A stretch of 64,000 nt of DNA, taken from assembly GCF_036324505.1 (NCBI RefSeq), contig NC_086366.1:20538927-20602926 (forward strand), in the 5' to 3' direction. Below, one piece after another: positions 1 through 23,416 of the stretch; position 1 is the stretch's first letter; each line of letters starts with the position of its first letter. Position numbers and translations under genes: made by a program. This DNA is from Eleginops maclovinus. Lineage: Eukaryota; Chordata; Actinopteri; Perciformes; Eleginopidae. Below the pieces are notes generated by a model. The model saw only the letters and a program-made list of their open reading frames with translations. It was not told the origin of the DNA and searched no databases.

Positions 1-1142
1 AATGCTGCAGTTAGACTTGGTCATTGCTTAGATAAGTGTGTGAATGTGTATCCAATTTAACAGTTTTAAGGATTAGATTGTTACGGAAAAATTCAAGAAA
101 AATAATGTTGTAGCATCTCTAAAGAGAAACATGAACTATGAATGAATCACTTATTTGAATTGTTTTTTGGGTATTTGAGCGTGTATTTTTTGTTCATTTA
201 CTGCCGTAAAATCTGTTTTGTACATACTGTATATGTTTGTATTTATCACTGTTTGTATGCAGCAACATGATTTCTTTATACACTACAATTGTATTTCTGT
301 CAATGTGAAGAAGGTTGGGAAACAACTTCATCTATGGAGATAAATTTGACAAAAAATACAATTGAACGTTATGATTGAATACAGTTTAGACAAAAAAAAA
401 AAAGACCTTATTGAGGGGTCAAATAATTCTTAGGGAGTTGCCGTTGTTCTGGCAAGTTGGATACATATAGTACAGTCTGGTTGGCATTTTGTTTTTGGCC
501 AGGGACGATTTTGTCTAAGAACCAACGTTGAGATACAATCATATCTGTGGTTTCTGGCAGGGATTTACATATTTCTGACCAGGGAACATTTAGTCAACCC
601 TGCTGTGGTACATTTGCGGTTGTTTTAGTTTTATTTGTCTCAAAAACAAAAAGTGAAAGTCATACACTACGATTATGATACTGGCCATTATGATTGTATT
701 TAGGATCATAAATGTGTTGGACATTTAACTTTTTATGATGGTAATTATGTGATTTGTAATCATCCAGAAGTTGTTTAGCATCACGTGTCATTATTTTATG
801 TCTTGTATATTTACCTAGCATCAGCCTTTCTCATCTGTTTCTACTTCAGTTATTAACATCTCTAAGGTGACATAAACTGTGAACTAACATCATCGTGCCA
901 GGTGCTGGCGCCAAATGCTAGAATGGTTGAAAATTATTTATTGTATTTCCACTTCCAGCAGCCGAAAATGTTCCTCTTTCTATTGTAGCTGTGCTGGAAA
1001 ACTAGTGAAGTGGAGTATTCCAGGGGAACGTTATTCCCAGGAATACCACAAGAAACACTAAACAGCCTACTACACATGTAAATTACTGACGCATACAAAA
1101 ACTGTTAAAATTGCTTTAAATGAAGTATTTTTGTTGACTGAC
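1..1142 (-). other. cdon intron 9 (partial)
   Basis: AT-rich sequence downstream of the last visible coding exon. No FNIII-2 signature was seen, so the next exon is probably outside the window. No repeat stands out apart from a short A run near 392. Confidence 0.75.
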
Positions 1143-9957
<8,815 letters not shown>

Positions 9958-10023
9958 GGTGCACTTAGACCCCCGCCTGCAGCCGTGTTGCCCAGCGCGC
10001 ACGCACCTGGCTGTTGAGCAAAC

Positions 10024-13000
10024 CTGCAACACAGGGAAGACAAAAAAACCACATCAAACCAGAGCTCTGCATGGGGACAGACAGCAGCCTCTTGAGGAAG
10101 AGGTAAGACACAAACAATCATCGCGGGAGGAAGATTTCAGAGCTGGGTTGGGGGGGTGAATCCTGTACGACAATCCTTCTAATCTTCACGACACATCCTC
10201 TTTACACACTCCTTGATCTCCACCTCCCACCCTCTTCCCTGACCCCTGTTCTCACCCACTGGAACGTCCAGCCTCTCGGCCCCCCCTGCCTCTCTCTCCC
10301 ACTGGGCCCGCTGGGATCTCCCGCTAATGGAGTGGCCGTGGAGAGACTGTCGCCTCACTCTTAATATCACTTTCTTGTCACACTGTGTTGCTTCCTCACA
10401 GGTTCACTGTAGCCTGAAGTGCGGGCCCAGACACTGGAGGGCACGTAATTAGGAGCATTCCTCTATCCTTTTCAACCTAACCCCCCCACCCCAACCCTGC
10501 TCGACTGTGGCACCTCCTCCTCCTTTTTCTAAGAGTAATCCGGGGCAAGCTTTGATCCCAGGTTCCTGGTTGGTTACCAGGGTTTGAGCCCGAGGGCCGG
10601 AGGGACAATGGCCTTCCAGCTGTGATATTCACACTGGCTCTCCGGTGGCTCGCAGACGTTAGCGGAAGGGCCAAACCTAGGGCTGAAGGGGTGGGTCAAA
10701 TTAAAAGGGATGATGTCTGGGTGGGATCGGTGAAGCTGAACGTGTTTCTAACCCAACCTAAACATTGTTTCACCTGCTCGACAATAAAGCAGGTTAATGT
10801 GTTTAGCCTGCCTTCGATTCTGCAGAACGGTTGGTGCCACTGGGGAACAAATATGTTCCATTTAAAATAATCTGTCAAAGGAAATTTGAACATTTGCACC
10901 TGCTTATCGGACTGAAATCTTAATCATCTATCATGTGTCTTGATATTCTGTTGATTGAGTAATTGTTTCAGCACTAGTTGTGATGCTAGGGGACGTTTTC
11001 ATTCCTTTATGATCTCACTTTGTGTCAAAGAGACACAAAGGCTGTGTCCCTGTAATCATCCTCACCCTCTTCATCTTGCTCCCTCTCTCTCTTTGAGGGC
11101 ATCCTGAGAGGAGCAGGAGAGAAGAGGCAGGAAATAATAAACTCTCCCAGCTCCTGGCTCACACCCACTTCTCACCCTGAGGTCAAAGGTCAGGGAAAAG
11201 CAGCGAGAGAGAGGGTGGCCCAGCGGGTATCTGGTGGCCCTGGACCGGCCCCCCAAAGGTCACCTCGAGCTCTCTCGGTTTCACTCACACTCATTTTCAC
11301 AGTTTAAAAAAAAAAACAGGTGTAAAAAAATGTGAAAGTTAGCACTAAAAGTTGGTAAAAAACAATCATCTTTCTTTCTTGATCGCTCAATTTCAGCCTG
11401 ATTCTGACTGAACAACAATCTGTTTTGTTTGACTTTAGGACATACATTATGAATGTGCTATACACTTTGCATTTCAGGCTCCAGTTTGACTTTGCATGCT
11501 CATTCAAGCAGATCAAACCCACATCTTGCAGGCTAGCGTTTCTCCATCTCACGAGTTGCAACAGGCCCTGCACACTGCCCCCATGTCATCAGTGGAAACT
11601 ATCTTTCTCTCTCTGCCGCAATAATGATATATAATTACAATAATAACAACAGCGCTATAAAAATGCACAGCCAAGTGCAGGCACCTTGGCACAGTGCGAT
11701 GAGATACCGGAGTCGATGCTGTAACTTCCTCTCTCGATCTTTGTGTTCACCTTTCTTTTTTATGTCTTAGTTTAACCAGTTGCGTCCTCCGAGCAGTTTG
11801 GGCACTGCAGCTCCGACTGGGTGCCCTTGTGTAAACACACACACAGCTGCCTATCTGGCCCATCGATCTGGCTCAACGAGGAAACACAGGGGCATCATCC
11901 CTGCTTCTTATCTGTTTGGCTTTCCTCTGACATCCGCCACCATGAAGCCGCCTCACTGGAGACAGACACCACGAGGATATCTTGTATCCCTCATCACAGA
12001 GAGTTGTCCCCATGCTGTCTGCATGGAAAGGCAAGTCCTGCTTCTTCCTGAGTCGACATAAGCCAAAGCAGCCCTTTGACAAAGGGAAAGTCTCTGTCAA
12101 ATGAAGACTTTTGCCAGAGAGCCTTCTACTCTGGTCCAAAGTTGATATGCAGCCTCACTCCTCTGCTTCTATTCCCAAAAAATCCAGACTATTAAATTGG
12201 GAAAAAAGCCTGTGTTCCACATTTTCCTCCTCCTATCCCAAATCTGATCTTGTGTTACCCTCCTGTTTTTGCACTTAGGTTGCAGATGCATGGCCATTCT
12301 CAAGGCGCGATCGAGCGGCTATAAATTGAAGAGACATCTTGCATACAAAACAGACTGCACCGTTGAAAGCTGATACATAGACACAGGGACAGTTTATGAA
12401 AATAAATGAGGATAGTGTCAGTGAGTTCAAGTGGAAAAGTTCCTATTTTTCTTGGGGCTTGGGGGTTGACCCATGTGTGTTTGGGAAATGTTTGACTGAC
12501 ACCTGGCTTAAGAGTGTGAAAAGTGAGAACAAACAGTAGTCTTCTTAGACAGCTTCTGTCGCTCACTCATCTTTGTAACTTCATTTATTATATATTTGTG
12601 TTGGATCCATCAAGCTCCCTTCCAGGGGAATCCATAGTAGAGATGTTACGATGAGAGGCGGCAACTCTCTATCAAAATTGGGAGTAATACAAAAGTCAGA
12701 GACTAGGAATAGCCCCATACATCCCCTTGTACGACAAGAGGGATCTCCGGTGATGACAAAGGAGAAAATAAACACAGTGACAGCCCGCCCTCAGGGAAGG
12801 GAAAGAGGTTCGAGTTCTGAGGGGGGTTAGCACCTGCATTTTTTTTGCCTCCTCTCTGTAGGAAATACTTAAAAAGCCCCATCTGCCCGCATGTGGGGCT
12901 GGCCCATATCCCTGTCATATTGGGTAAACAGGGACAAAAGCAATGCGGCGGAGCATCAAAGACCTGGAGGGCAGAGGAGGAACGGGTCACAACTGGTGCT

Positions 13001-16000
13001 GCTGACTGAGGCAGGGGGCCTGGCCTCTTCGCTTCACAAGACCGCACACCTGAAAGAAAAAAGGTGAACCGCAAACCTCATGAAGCCAACGCTGATTTGA
13101 TAACGGGGCAATCTTGTCTGCTTCAGCAATCAATCCAAGAGTGGAATAAATCAGAAAAGGGTATACTTCCCGGTGAAATTTGTCTGGTCGGTTTTAACTG
13201 CAACACACCAAACATGAATTAACACCAAATTTAATTTAACACCCTTTTAAGCTGTAAACAGTGCCTCAGACTACTGGTTTACACGAATAACTGCAGTGAA
13301 ATATAGAAAGAATAGAAAATCAAAATGACATTTTGACATTTTGTTGGGTTACCCATTTATTTCCTATGGCGGCCAATTCTGACCAGGAACATCATAGGAG
13401 TTACAAAGTTGACTAAACCACTCAGAATTCAATGAAAGAGATGATTGGATATGTTCATAAGGCCTTGAGGCAATCAAATGTAAAACACCATATTTATAAT
13501 TGACAAAAGTAGTTAATCGGGCTGAATTGACCCGAACATGACAGGAGAGTTAAATAAAAGAAAGAAGTGTAACTAATGCCTGGAACGGAACAGATCTCAA
13601 AATTAGAGATAAGTATGTTCAGAGTGAAAAGGCAGTGGGGTGTGAGAGAAAGAGCAAGTCTTTTCTGGTATGATGGTCTAATCTGACCTGTACGCTGAGG
13701 CTGATTCACATGCTATACCCCAAACCTGTCGGCACTCGCCCCACATCTCACGGACAGAGGATCTGCAGCGCACACATTCCTCAGCTCCACAGAGAAAGAA
13801 AGAGCGACGGACACACAGAAAGAGACAGAGAAAGAAAAGCACACAAGAGAATGGAGATAAATTCATAACAAGAATATGAGAGGCAATAGGGGGTGAGCAA
13901 ACGAGAGAAAAAAGAAAAGAAGGTTCTCTAGAGAGGAGTAAAAGGAGATGGGGGTAAGAAGAGGTGAAACATTCACTGGGGAGGGGAAAAGTTGCCAAGC
14001 CCCGACTAATTTCTCCTCCCTCTTTATCTGGCGCAGAGAAAGACGTACAGATAATGGCTCGCCTCCACGTCTGCCAAAAACTGACTGATGATTCAGCCCG
14101 ACTATATTCAGCTCAGCCCAAAAACTTGGGAAGAGCCTCCTGAGAGAAGAGACTCTAGGGGACCATTATGGGCTTCTTCTGTTGGTCTGGGTGAGCCCAC
14201 TGAGGCAGCCCAGGGCCACAGAGGAAACTAATGAGTGGAAACACTGGGCCTCTGGTATGGCCTAACTCTGTCTGATTAAAGACTGAGACGTTATTAAAAG
14301 TGGGACAGACTTAGACAAGGAGAGTGAGCTGAAGGAGGGGAGAGAAAGAGAGACATGATTTGGAATCAAATAAGGGAATTAGTAGGAGAGAGGGGTCCCT
14401 TGGTTTTTCAAAGAGAAGATGCACTGGAAGGGTTCAGTTGACCCATAATGCAAAATGACTGCCCTTGTCGGAACCTGACATCCTGGGGAAAGTTAACACG
14501 GGTGTTCTTAATAAATCCTTTAAAGTGAGAGTGACTGCAGAAGACCAAATTAAAATACATCTTCAAGGACAATCTGCTTTTCAGACAGTGCTCTCTCTCT
14601 CTCTCTGTCTGAGGGAGGACAGAGCACAAGCGGTCTAGGAGGCGAGGGGTAACAGCGAGGCCAAGCGGGTCCCAGAACCCAGATACGCCTCAACCCTGAC
14701 AACACGGCCGTGGTGTGGAATCAGGAGAGAGGAGGAATGAAAGAAGAGGCCCCCAGGGATCAGACAGTCACATCCCACAAAGCCCTGTTTACCAAGGACA
14801 CACATCCAACCCCCCCCTCCATACTCCCAACATCTCCGTTCACCAAAGCCCAACCCTCCCAAAGTGCCAGGGCCGGGACCTGGGAGACAGCGCTAATTCT
14901 GCCCTGAGGCTTGTTGGCCGAGGACACAAACAGAGAGCTGAGAGGGGAGTAGAGAGGGGAGGGAGGGAGAAAGATTGAGACAGAGGGGACTGAATGGTAC
15001 AGTATGTAAGACCCATCTTAATTGGAGATTGTTCTGCAATGCCTTGTTTTTCCTGGGAATCTGTGAAGGGGTGAGACAGGAGGGTGGGGAGGTACGGTTG
15101 TTTCCCAAGGTCCTGAACAGCGGGATTAACCACAGAGGCGAAACTCAATAGCAGCCTCGGACACTGGAAACAGATCCCCGGGTATCGCCACCATACAAGG
15201 CCACCTCCAGACCTTTTGCAAAGCACATGTAACTAACAACCCTTCCCCATTGTCGGAGCACTCTGGGTCCTTCCGGCTGATTTCACAGGCTTTTCAGCCC
15301 ACAGGGTAACGTCTGCTCAGACGAAAAAAGGTAATTCTGATGGAAAGGAGGAATGCACAAGAAGTCCGTCTTGCCCGCAGGGTGCGTTAGAACACTGATC
15401 TTCAACATGTGCCAAGAGTCTGATTCATCACGCCAGGCAAGAGGGGAGCTGGGATTGTGCAGTCGTTGCACCGTAGCAGAAGAGGCCACAGATTCACATT
15501 CCTTAATATCAGCCTTGATTAGAGAGATGATGGGAAAACGCGTTGATGCAAGGGAGGGAAAAATGATAAGAGTTTTCCAAATGTCTTGAAAATGTCTACC
15601 TTTTCCGGGGGAGTCATGACACTATCTGCGCTTGCTAACGCTGTTGTGTGGCCTGTGTGCTATGGGCACACAGTGATGTGATCCAGCTGCCCCCACCCCT
15701 TCCCCCCTCTGTCTCTCGTCTCTCCCTAACTCTCCTGGATTCCATCACTGCTTGTGTCTCTACGGCAACAAGCGGCGAAAGACGCAGACAACAGTTTCTG
15801 TTCAGTCTCCTCCTGATAGGTCCCTGGCTCAAGACCAGAAGTACTTTCAAACTAAAACATACATTAAATAATTTAATTTCAAACATGTGCAACAAAAACA
15901 ATATGACAGCAGCGTGTCCGAATGGATACTAACAGGACATTTGGCAAGGTCAGTTTAAAAAAAAAATCAACCAGGAATAAAATCCAACTGGGTTGCTTTC

Positions 16001-19000
16001 AGGGTGTTTGCCTCTTCATTGTTTGTCACTTGAGAGGCGTGAGAAAGTAAGTACACACAAAAGTATTTTAATTTCTCAGAATGATAAATTGACTCTGCAA
16101 ATATAATGGAGCGACGGCCGTAAATTCACAGGGGGAGGATTTACGGGACAGAAAGCGTTGCCTGAACTCCACAGCCAGCAAGCAGAACAAAAACAAACAC
16201 ATGTAAAAAGGTTAAAATATAATTAGTCTTCCTCACCAAGTCCACAAATCTCTTGCCGAAAACCAAACAAACAAACCAGCTCCCTTGTACGTACAAGTTT
16301 GAGGAACCAAAGATAAATATGCAGTCCCTAACAGAGCGTGTAAATGCTTTATTTAGTTTGTCTAAATGTTTATCCGTCTCGACTTGTAACACTCCAAGCT
16401 TGTTGTGCGGCAATCGAGTGATCACAAAACAAACTTGGTGGTGATACATCAACACGTGCACACCATCTAAGTTTCCATTTGTGGCTCGTGGACAAATCTA
16501 AAAAAGCCCTGCAACATATTTAGGGTCCAGGCTGCTCATTGCTGCAGTGTTGAAGGTAAGAATAACTTTTGGCAGATGACATAGTGCTCTGATGGCTCCA
16601 AGAGAAGCACAACAGAAAAACAATAATACAGAACCCATGGCGAATACTAACTAAGTGTTGGTTGTGTGTGTTCACTACACTACACTACAGCTCATCGATG
16701 ACAGTGGCTTATTTTACTTGATTAAAGTCAGTCAGACCATAGTTTTCAGAAATATCTCTGCAGTTTTCCATGCGTCTGCTACAATGTTTCCAGAACAATG
16801 AAGAAGGCTGGACCAATCATCCATCTGACTTGGATTCCTCTTCTTACATTGAATATCTTTTATAAATAAGGGCTTCCATTGCTCCCTAAGGGCATACATC
16901 TTGGATCAAGGAAGGCCCAAAATGGCACCCATAACCATAGGCCCAGGGGCAGGCTGCAGGAGTACCCACACTGCCTCACACTCTGATCAGGGAGAAAAAC
17001 AGCCCTTCAAACAAGTAGCGTGTTTGTCAGCCGGAGGGGAGTGCCAGCCACTAGTTTTGCCTTAATATAGTCTTGCTGATCCCTGTGCTGGCTTTTCAAC
17101 AGCACACACACATTCTGGTTCGCAGAAAACCCATGTCAGATGTGACTTATTGGTTCAACATTTGAAATAGAAAGCTGCGGTTGCTCACAGTTTCAAGAAG
17201 AAAAGACTCTTGGGGGCCCATGCTGAGGCGACTAAGTCAGGCATATTTAGTAGGGTCAGTTTCAGGAAGGGGAAAAGAAATGAATCTTGCAAACAGGAAG
17301 ACGCTGAGGATGCAAAAAAGAAAAAAAAATCCCCACAAATGTTCTGAAATACTTTGCTGCGATAGCTGTCAGCAAGGGTCTGGTTCAGAAGTTCACTCCC
17401 TGAAATGTTCCCTAGGGCTGAGGCTTCGTTAAGAATGTTACACAAGACAAGAAACAATGGGTCTCATCGGAGATACTTGTTTGACAATAATGAGAAGAAT
17501 TGTTGTTTTTGGCGATTTGCTAGTATTGTGTAAAAGTCCACGTCAAACCCTCCTTGGGAACTTTTTGTTCTCAGTCATACATAATTTGATCATGTTAAAG
17601 GTAATAATACAGCTACACAACCCAAAGAAACACTCCCACCAATGATCACATCATAAAAAGGCATCTAAAAAAGAACTAACTTTAAACCGTAGGGCTAAAA
17701 AAGACTTGCAGTGTGCTTCAACGGCTTGGGACCAACAAAGTCTTTTGCAGTCTCTCCCAGTCCTTTGGTCTTTTCATCAAGCCCACCAGCTACTTGTAAA
17801 ATGTGTTCTAAGCAAACAGTACAATCTCATTTCCTCAAGTAAAAGTGTCTATCTTTGTCCCACAAACTTATTTTGAGCATCTGATGTTCTGGACCCGCCT
17901 GGACAGTGCGTTTTTCTTCAAAGCGCTGTGTGTGGTATTGGTTTACATTCCCTTATCGTATTGACAACGTAGACATATATATTTAGTCGAGGCCCTGTCC
18001 TTCCATTGCATTAACAGAAAACAAAACATCATCAGAGAAGAAGCAGATCTCCCCGCTCTGCATATCTCCAGCCTGTGCAGATTTGTCCCGCTTCATTTCA
18101 ATGGCTGGCTAGGACATCTGTTTCTGCTGCTCCAAAAAACTGTTTGTTTGTCTTAACAATTAAGCCCTGATGTTTCTCATTTCATTTCTTAAAGGTCTTG
18201 AAAGTCATTATCCAGTTTCAGGTCCTTCAAGGTTCTGAATTTTTAGAAACTCAATACGACCATCTGTTAAAAGCAGGCTACAGTCAGCTCACCTTTGACG
18301 TTTCAGAGGAGTCGTCCTGGAGGAAGCATGTGGCCTATCTGTAACCTGCTGGAGTAACATGCTTGCATAGTAAAGCGAGTCAGCGTCGGGCTGTTTGGAT
18401 CATCTGTCAGAGTAGGGGGACATGGAAGAAATAGGGGAGGGGGTCCCTCTGGGAGACATATAGGCGTTGTGTAGTTAAAATAATGAAAGTGTGAGCTCAA
18501 CGCAGATAACAAGTGTTACTAATGACAGCTTCTTGTAAACTTCAGTGACACCTTCAGCTACTGCGTTTGCCTTCACGGCTTCTCCAACACAGCGCCACTT
18601 TATCCAATTCCACTCACAGCTTGTCCCTCGAATACATTTAGGGAGGGTGGAAAAATTAAAGTGTTTTTTGTTAGCACTGCAGCTGCAGGGTGCACTCACC
18701 AGCCCAGCAGTCACAAGAACTCAAACTCTTACTGTGACCTGCCCATCTTTCCCATCAACCCCCTGCTCATGGCTGCTGGGTGTTGTCAATCAGCACCCCC
18801 CTGGCTCCTTGAACATGGGGGCTCATTGGCATGCTGCCCAAAACTTCCTTCTGTCCATCTATTAGGGCCTGAGCTCTGGGTCTGTCCTTGACGAATGGGA
18901 GCTGAAGCTCGCGGAGTAAAGGCCAGCGTTAGAAAATGGGAAAAATGCTGCAGTATGACTCAATCCTTGAGCAATGAGGGTAAAATAAGTTCTCCAAAGG

Positions 19001-22000
19001 TTCAAACTAGCCAGGTTTGTAGTTTGGGAATAGTTGCTTGGTTGGTCAAACGCCAACAGTCCACTAATTTTTCTCTATTATACTAAGAAGCAGACATTCT
19101 TTAAGCTTCAGAGATTTAGAAAAACAAAAAAACTGCATTATATCTGTCAAAATGTTGTCACGATGAAAAATAAGGTGGCTGCTCAGAATTTTGATTATTC
19201 TCCTGTTTTACCACTCTTTTTTCAGCCAAAAGGTTAATCCTTCATAGCAGTTATATGACAGATCACTGTGTGAAACCAAATAAACAACCCAACCACATTG
19301 TGATTCAGCTTTTAAAATCACTTCCATTCACTTTGGGGCCAGGGCTGAGGTTAGCTGCCTGGCCTCAAGACTGCATGGCCAAGAAAACGGGAGAATGGGA
19401 GGTGCCCAAAATATACTTTAGTCCCCCATTTAGACACACCCTCTCCCACCACATTGACCTCCAATAGACATTCATCCACTTAACCATCACCAACATTCTG
19501 AAAGTAGGGCTGTAACTATCAATTATTTTCATATGGCCGCTATTTTTTGGGTTATTGATTTTTCTTCATGTATAAAATCGGACAGAATGGTGAAAAAGCA
19601 AACCACAACCCCCCTGAGCTCAATGGTAAATGATTTTTACTCATACATACCCTCACTTCCTTTTACCTTTAATGAAACCTGATTGTTACGATGGAAACCT
19701 GAGCGTTTACTGCCACTATTCAACAATCATTTGCCATTGTTGGAGCATGTGCGGATTCTGATTATAATACTGCATCAGAAAAAATCAAAAGAGCCATTAT
19801 GAGAGCAGTGGCTGGTATCATTACACATGCTTACATTCAAATTGCCCACTTAACATAGTTCTCCTACAGCAACATGTGTTTATCATTAGCAAGCACACTA
19901 ATGGCTCAAACATTATTCGAGCTCGCTTAATGGCATAGTTGTGCTTTGTTCAGGGTCTGTCTGATAAGAGCCGGGCCACTAATGGTTTATTAATTTCCCT
20001 ACGAGCCACAAAAACAAAAAACATGACTCAAAGGCTCAGCCATTGTCTGATTCAATCACATTACCAATAAGTTGCTGTGGGGAAAATTCCACAAAATACT
20101 AAAAATACTCCACGGGTCTTTATGCTCAGCTTGAAATCCAAAAGTTATTGGTATTGTAGCTTGGATTTATTTTGTTGTAATTGCTGTGAAAAAAATGCTG
20201 TGTTGACATATTTCCAGCAACAAAAAAAGAAACTGTTTTTCCACAGACTGACCAGAATGCAATGCACTGGAGGGAGAGAACAATCAAGGCAAAGTCAGAA
20301 TGAGGCAGGCTAAAGGAAACTGACTCAGTAACAAGACTCTGTATCAAAACCTGAGGGAGGATTTCTCCTTTAAAGTGAACGCCCGAACACAAAGAGCAAA
20401 ACCTCTCTCTGCCCCTGTCAAAAGCTCACCCAATATTGGGAAGCACTGAAAGGATTTGAAAGGCATCGGAAGTGTCTTCTTGTCCCCTTCCGACGCAACA
20501 ATGCACGAGCATCTGTTTGAACTTGAAAGTGTTTTATCTGAGAGCAGCCATGTGTGTCCGACTGACTGGATGTCATGCATTGGGGAGGGATTCAACACTT
20601 TGTTCTCGATAACTTTTAAGTGTGCAGTTTTCTGAGAGTTACCCCTATGTAACAAAAGACTCTGTGAAGCTCTGATGATAGGGGTGAAGAGCAGACAGAG
20701 GAAATGACTTCAGGGAAATGAGTGAGGAGCAGCCATAATATTATTATCACACTTCCCTTATTTTACATTAATTGCAATTCAAACAAAGTAGGTTCATGTT
20801 TAAATTTCAAAGTCAAGTCTGTGTTTGACTGTCTATAAGTATAAAGTTTGAGTTGTCTTCCTCAAAGTTCCTGAGGTGCAGCGGCGCGGATCACAACACA
20901 GCGAGACATGAGTAGAATAAGCTCCTGCACACACTTGCACTCCTGAGCTGTTAGTAAGGGCATTTTTTGACACGTCCAAAATGTATCTTACTTTTGGAAT
21001 ATTGTTTTTAAGAAGATATATAGAAGAAATGTGTAAAAATGTGCAGATTGGAATAAAGAAACTGATCTATCAGACTGAGTTATACATCTGCATCTTCAAA
21101 GTATTAAAAAAAATCCCTTCTGCCTGTAATGTTATTGTCATTTGTGTAACTAAACTAATCTTAAATCCAAAATCCCATTCCCTATCAGTAAACATTGAAA
21201 AACACCCTGCAAGAAGAAAGGTACAGTTGCCTTTGTACGCTTTGCACAGTAACTTGTGCACTTGCCAAGTTTTACAGCAATACCAACATGGATTTACCAA
21301 ACTGACATTTATGACACCCTGAGAGGGTTCATCTAAAACAATAAAGGCTCTCTGTCTTTGGAGAGAGGAAAAAAACACAACTTGAAATATTAGTCTTAGC
21401 CACCACGTTCCTGCACAGTGGTAACTGTGGCAGAAAGTTTCATAATAAAAGTATAACTTTAGAACAAAGTAATGCTTCATATACAGCAAGATCCTTTCCT
21501 CCTTTTATGACAGTAACACCAATGTGTCAAATGGAGGGACATATTTGCCATTTCTTTAAAAAAAAAAAAAGCTCTTTCATTTTTCAAAGAGCAGAAAATG
21601 CAGTTAAGGCCATCTGTTTTCAACTGGGATGTAAAGCTAAGTGTCCCTGCCTCCAAGAGCTGTTTACCAAACAAATATGTATCCCTTTTCTTTTGTTTGA
21701 TTCACCTCTGAGACAACACAATACACTGAGACGCGTCAGATTACATTTAGATGACAGATAACTGCTGAATGATGATTCTAATTTGAATGGGTGAATTTTG
21801 AGCAAAAAGCCAATAATGTAATAATATGTAGACTGAAGTCACCAAAAGCCAACACAATCATATTATTGCACTTCATAGGCCTACATACAGAAACATATTT
21901 TGAATAACCAGAGATGTCATTCCAATGAAGTAAAAACTGGACCTTAAGGAGCAGAACGTGTTAAAGAAATACATTGGAGTCAGAGTATGTAATGTCAATG

Positions 22001-22346
22001 TATGTGCTGTTATGGTTTATCAAGGGGACAGTAATTCATGTACAAAATATGAATCTGTGTACACGGGCGCCCCCGTTTAGCAGCCTGCCACACAGACAGC
22101 ATGTAGCCTGCTGCCTCTCCGTGCCGCTGCTCCACTTTCACCACAAAACAAAGTTAAGAAAACACGGTAATGTTTGGGAAACTGATTACACTGCCACTGC
22201 GGAGCTCTCTGCTCCTTTGAACGTCACCTTTACTTTTGTTATCGTTAAAAGAGAAGCCCAGCTGGCCTGGTTCGAACACTGAAGCCTCTCCCCAACCCGC
22301 TCCCAGCCAGCCGGCCCGGGACTCCCTGTCTGCCTCCCGTCCTTAC
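10024..22346 (-). other. Probable cdon intron 1 (12.3 kb) or upstream region
   Basis: No coding exon was recognised. Open frames here are short and lack splice context or protein-like composition. Purine-rich stretches occur at 13790-14000 and 14930-15000. A segment near 19700-20010 has the homeobox-site-rich look (ATTA/TAAT cores with few CpG) of vertebrate enhancers, which only alignment could test. Confidence 0.5.
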
Positions 22347-22860
22347 CTCTCTTGCAGGAGGGCAAAAGCTGCGAGCCGTCGGGTGAATTAGCAGCAAAAC
22401 GCATTCTTCTGGAGGCAAATCCGTACGGGGCCCTCCATTAGACACGGGCTCAAAGTGCGAGACGACGGGAGGAACATGAAAACAGCCGGAGGTAGAGCGA
22501 GTCAAAGAAAGTCTTCAGCCCCGCGGAGCAGCGCAGACTTCGGGGCCAAGGTGCGACAACTACCCCTGTTCTAAACTCGAACTGAGGTAGCAGAGAGTTT
22601 CCTCCTGGGAAGTTTGGAGTCCGCGTGTTTATAAGCTGTACGTCCTGTTTTGTTTGCTGACACACTCTCTGTGTCTATCCCGTTATTGTAACTTCTCCAA
22701 CAGCTCTCGGTCTCAGTCTCTACCGCTGCCTCTTCCACACACGCATCTTTGAAGCCAGTGTCGAATTGCTCAGCAAATCATGGCAGCGGCGGAGCTGGTC
22801 GTCAAACCAGGAATGTCCCAGCCCCACAGCTCAATACGGCTCCTGGAGAGGGGAGGGAGA
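22250..22860. promoter_or_regulatory. CpG-rich island, probable cdon promoter
   Basis: About 600 bases with visibly more CG dinucleotides and GC than the AT-rich flanks, including ccgtcgggtg, ccccgcggagcagcgcag and gacgacggg. It lies upstream of the first coding exon and contains a strong minus-strand donor. Unmethylated CpG islands mark many vertebrate promoters. Whether it also drives plus-strand transcription cannot be told. Confidence 0.5.
22347..22600 (-). promoter_or_regulatory. cdon: Candidate non-coding first exon of cdon
   Basis: Minus-strand sequence from the CpG-rich block ends in CAAGAGAG followed by a good donor, GTAAGG, starting at 22346. Exon 2 begins with an acceptor before 5'UTR sequence, so an upstream exon is required, and this is a suitable one inside a promoter-like island. 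The 5' end is unknown. A minus-strand TATA-like TTATAAAC at 22627-22635 would place a start near 22600. If correct, intron 1 runs 10024-22346. No transcript evidence is available here, so the call is inference. Confidence 0.45.
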
Positions 22861-22960
22861 GAGTGAGGAGGGGGTGTTACCCATATAGACTGTGCATTAA
22901 CAAGTTTAACAATCTTAGGAGGAGAAAAAAAACTTCCTCCTTCCTGCTCTGAACACTTAC

Positions 22961-23177
22961 CTGACTTATTGTTATCAATCGAATCCACCTGAACTTCGCT
23001 TTGTGCAACTCCATGATGCACATTTACATCACAATCATGGCTTGAACAGGACTTTTTCTTTAATGTAAGAACTGTTGATGAACATGTTGTTTGACACTTA
23101 AGAGTGTGCAATACAATGATACACACTTTTAAAAACACAACTAACATCAATAAAAAGTAACTAGAATTAAATGACAT
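22961..23177 (-). CDS. Candidate alternative first coding exon (signal-peptide-like)
   Basis: The minus-strand ATG at 23177 opens 72 codons plus one base. They begin MSFNSSYFLLMLVVFLKVC, a hydrophobic signal-like start, and end at a perfect donor, CAG|GTAAGT (intron from 22960). The phase-1 end would join the cdon Ig1 exon in frame, giving a different N terminus. Joined to exon 2 instead, it would stop before the normal cdon ATG. The base composition is AT-rich and there is no transcript evidence. Confidence 0.22.
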
Positions 23178-23416
23178 GATTCAATCAATAGATGTGTTGT
23201 TTTTGTTTGTTCAACACGACAAAGAGGTATTTCACCTGTATAGTTATCTCTTTCTGAAGTTGGCAGGGATGGGATGAAATTACATGGTTTTATTTTTGAA
23301 CTACAATAAACTGTTATCATACGAAAACCTGACACCCATAAACACAATATTTATAATATTTTTGGAAACAGTACTTTAATCTTTATGACTGACATCAGCT
23401 TTTCACAGTTTTCTTC

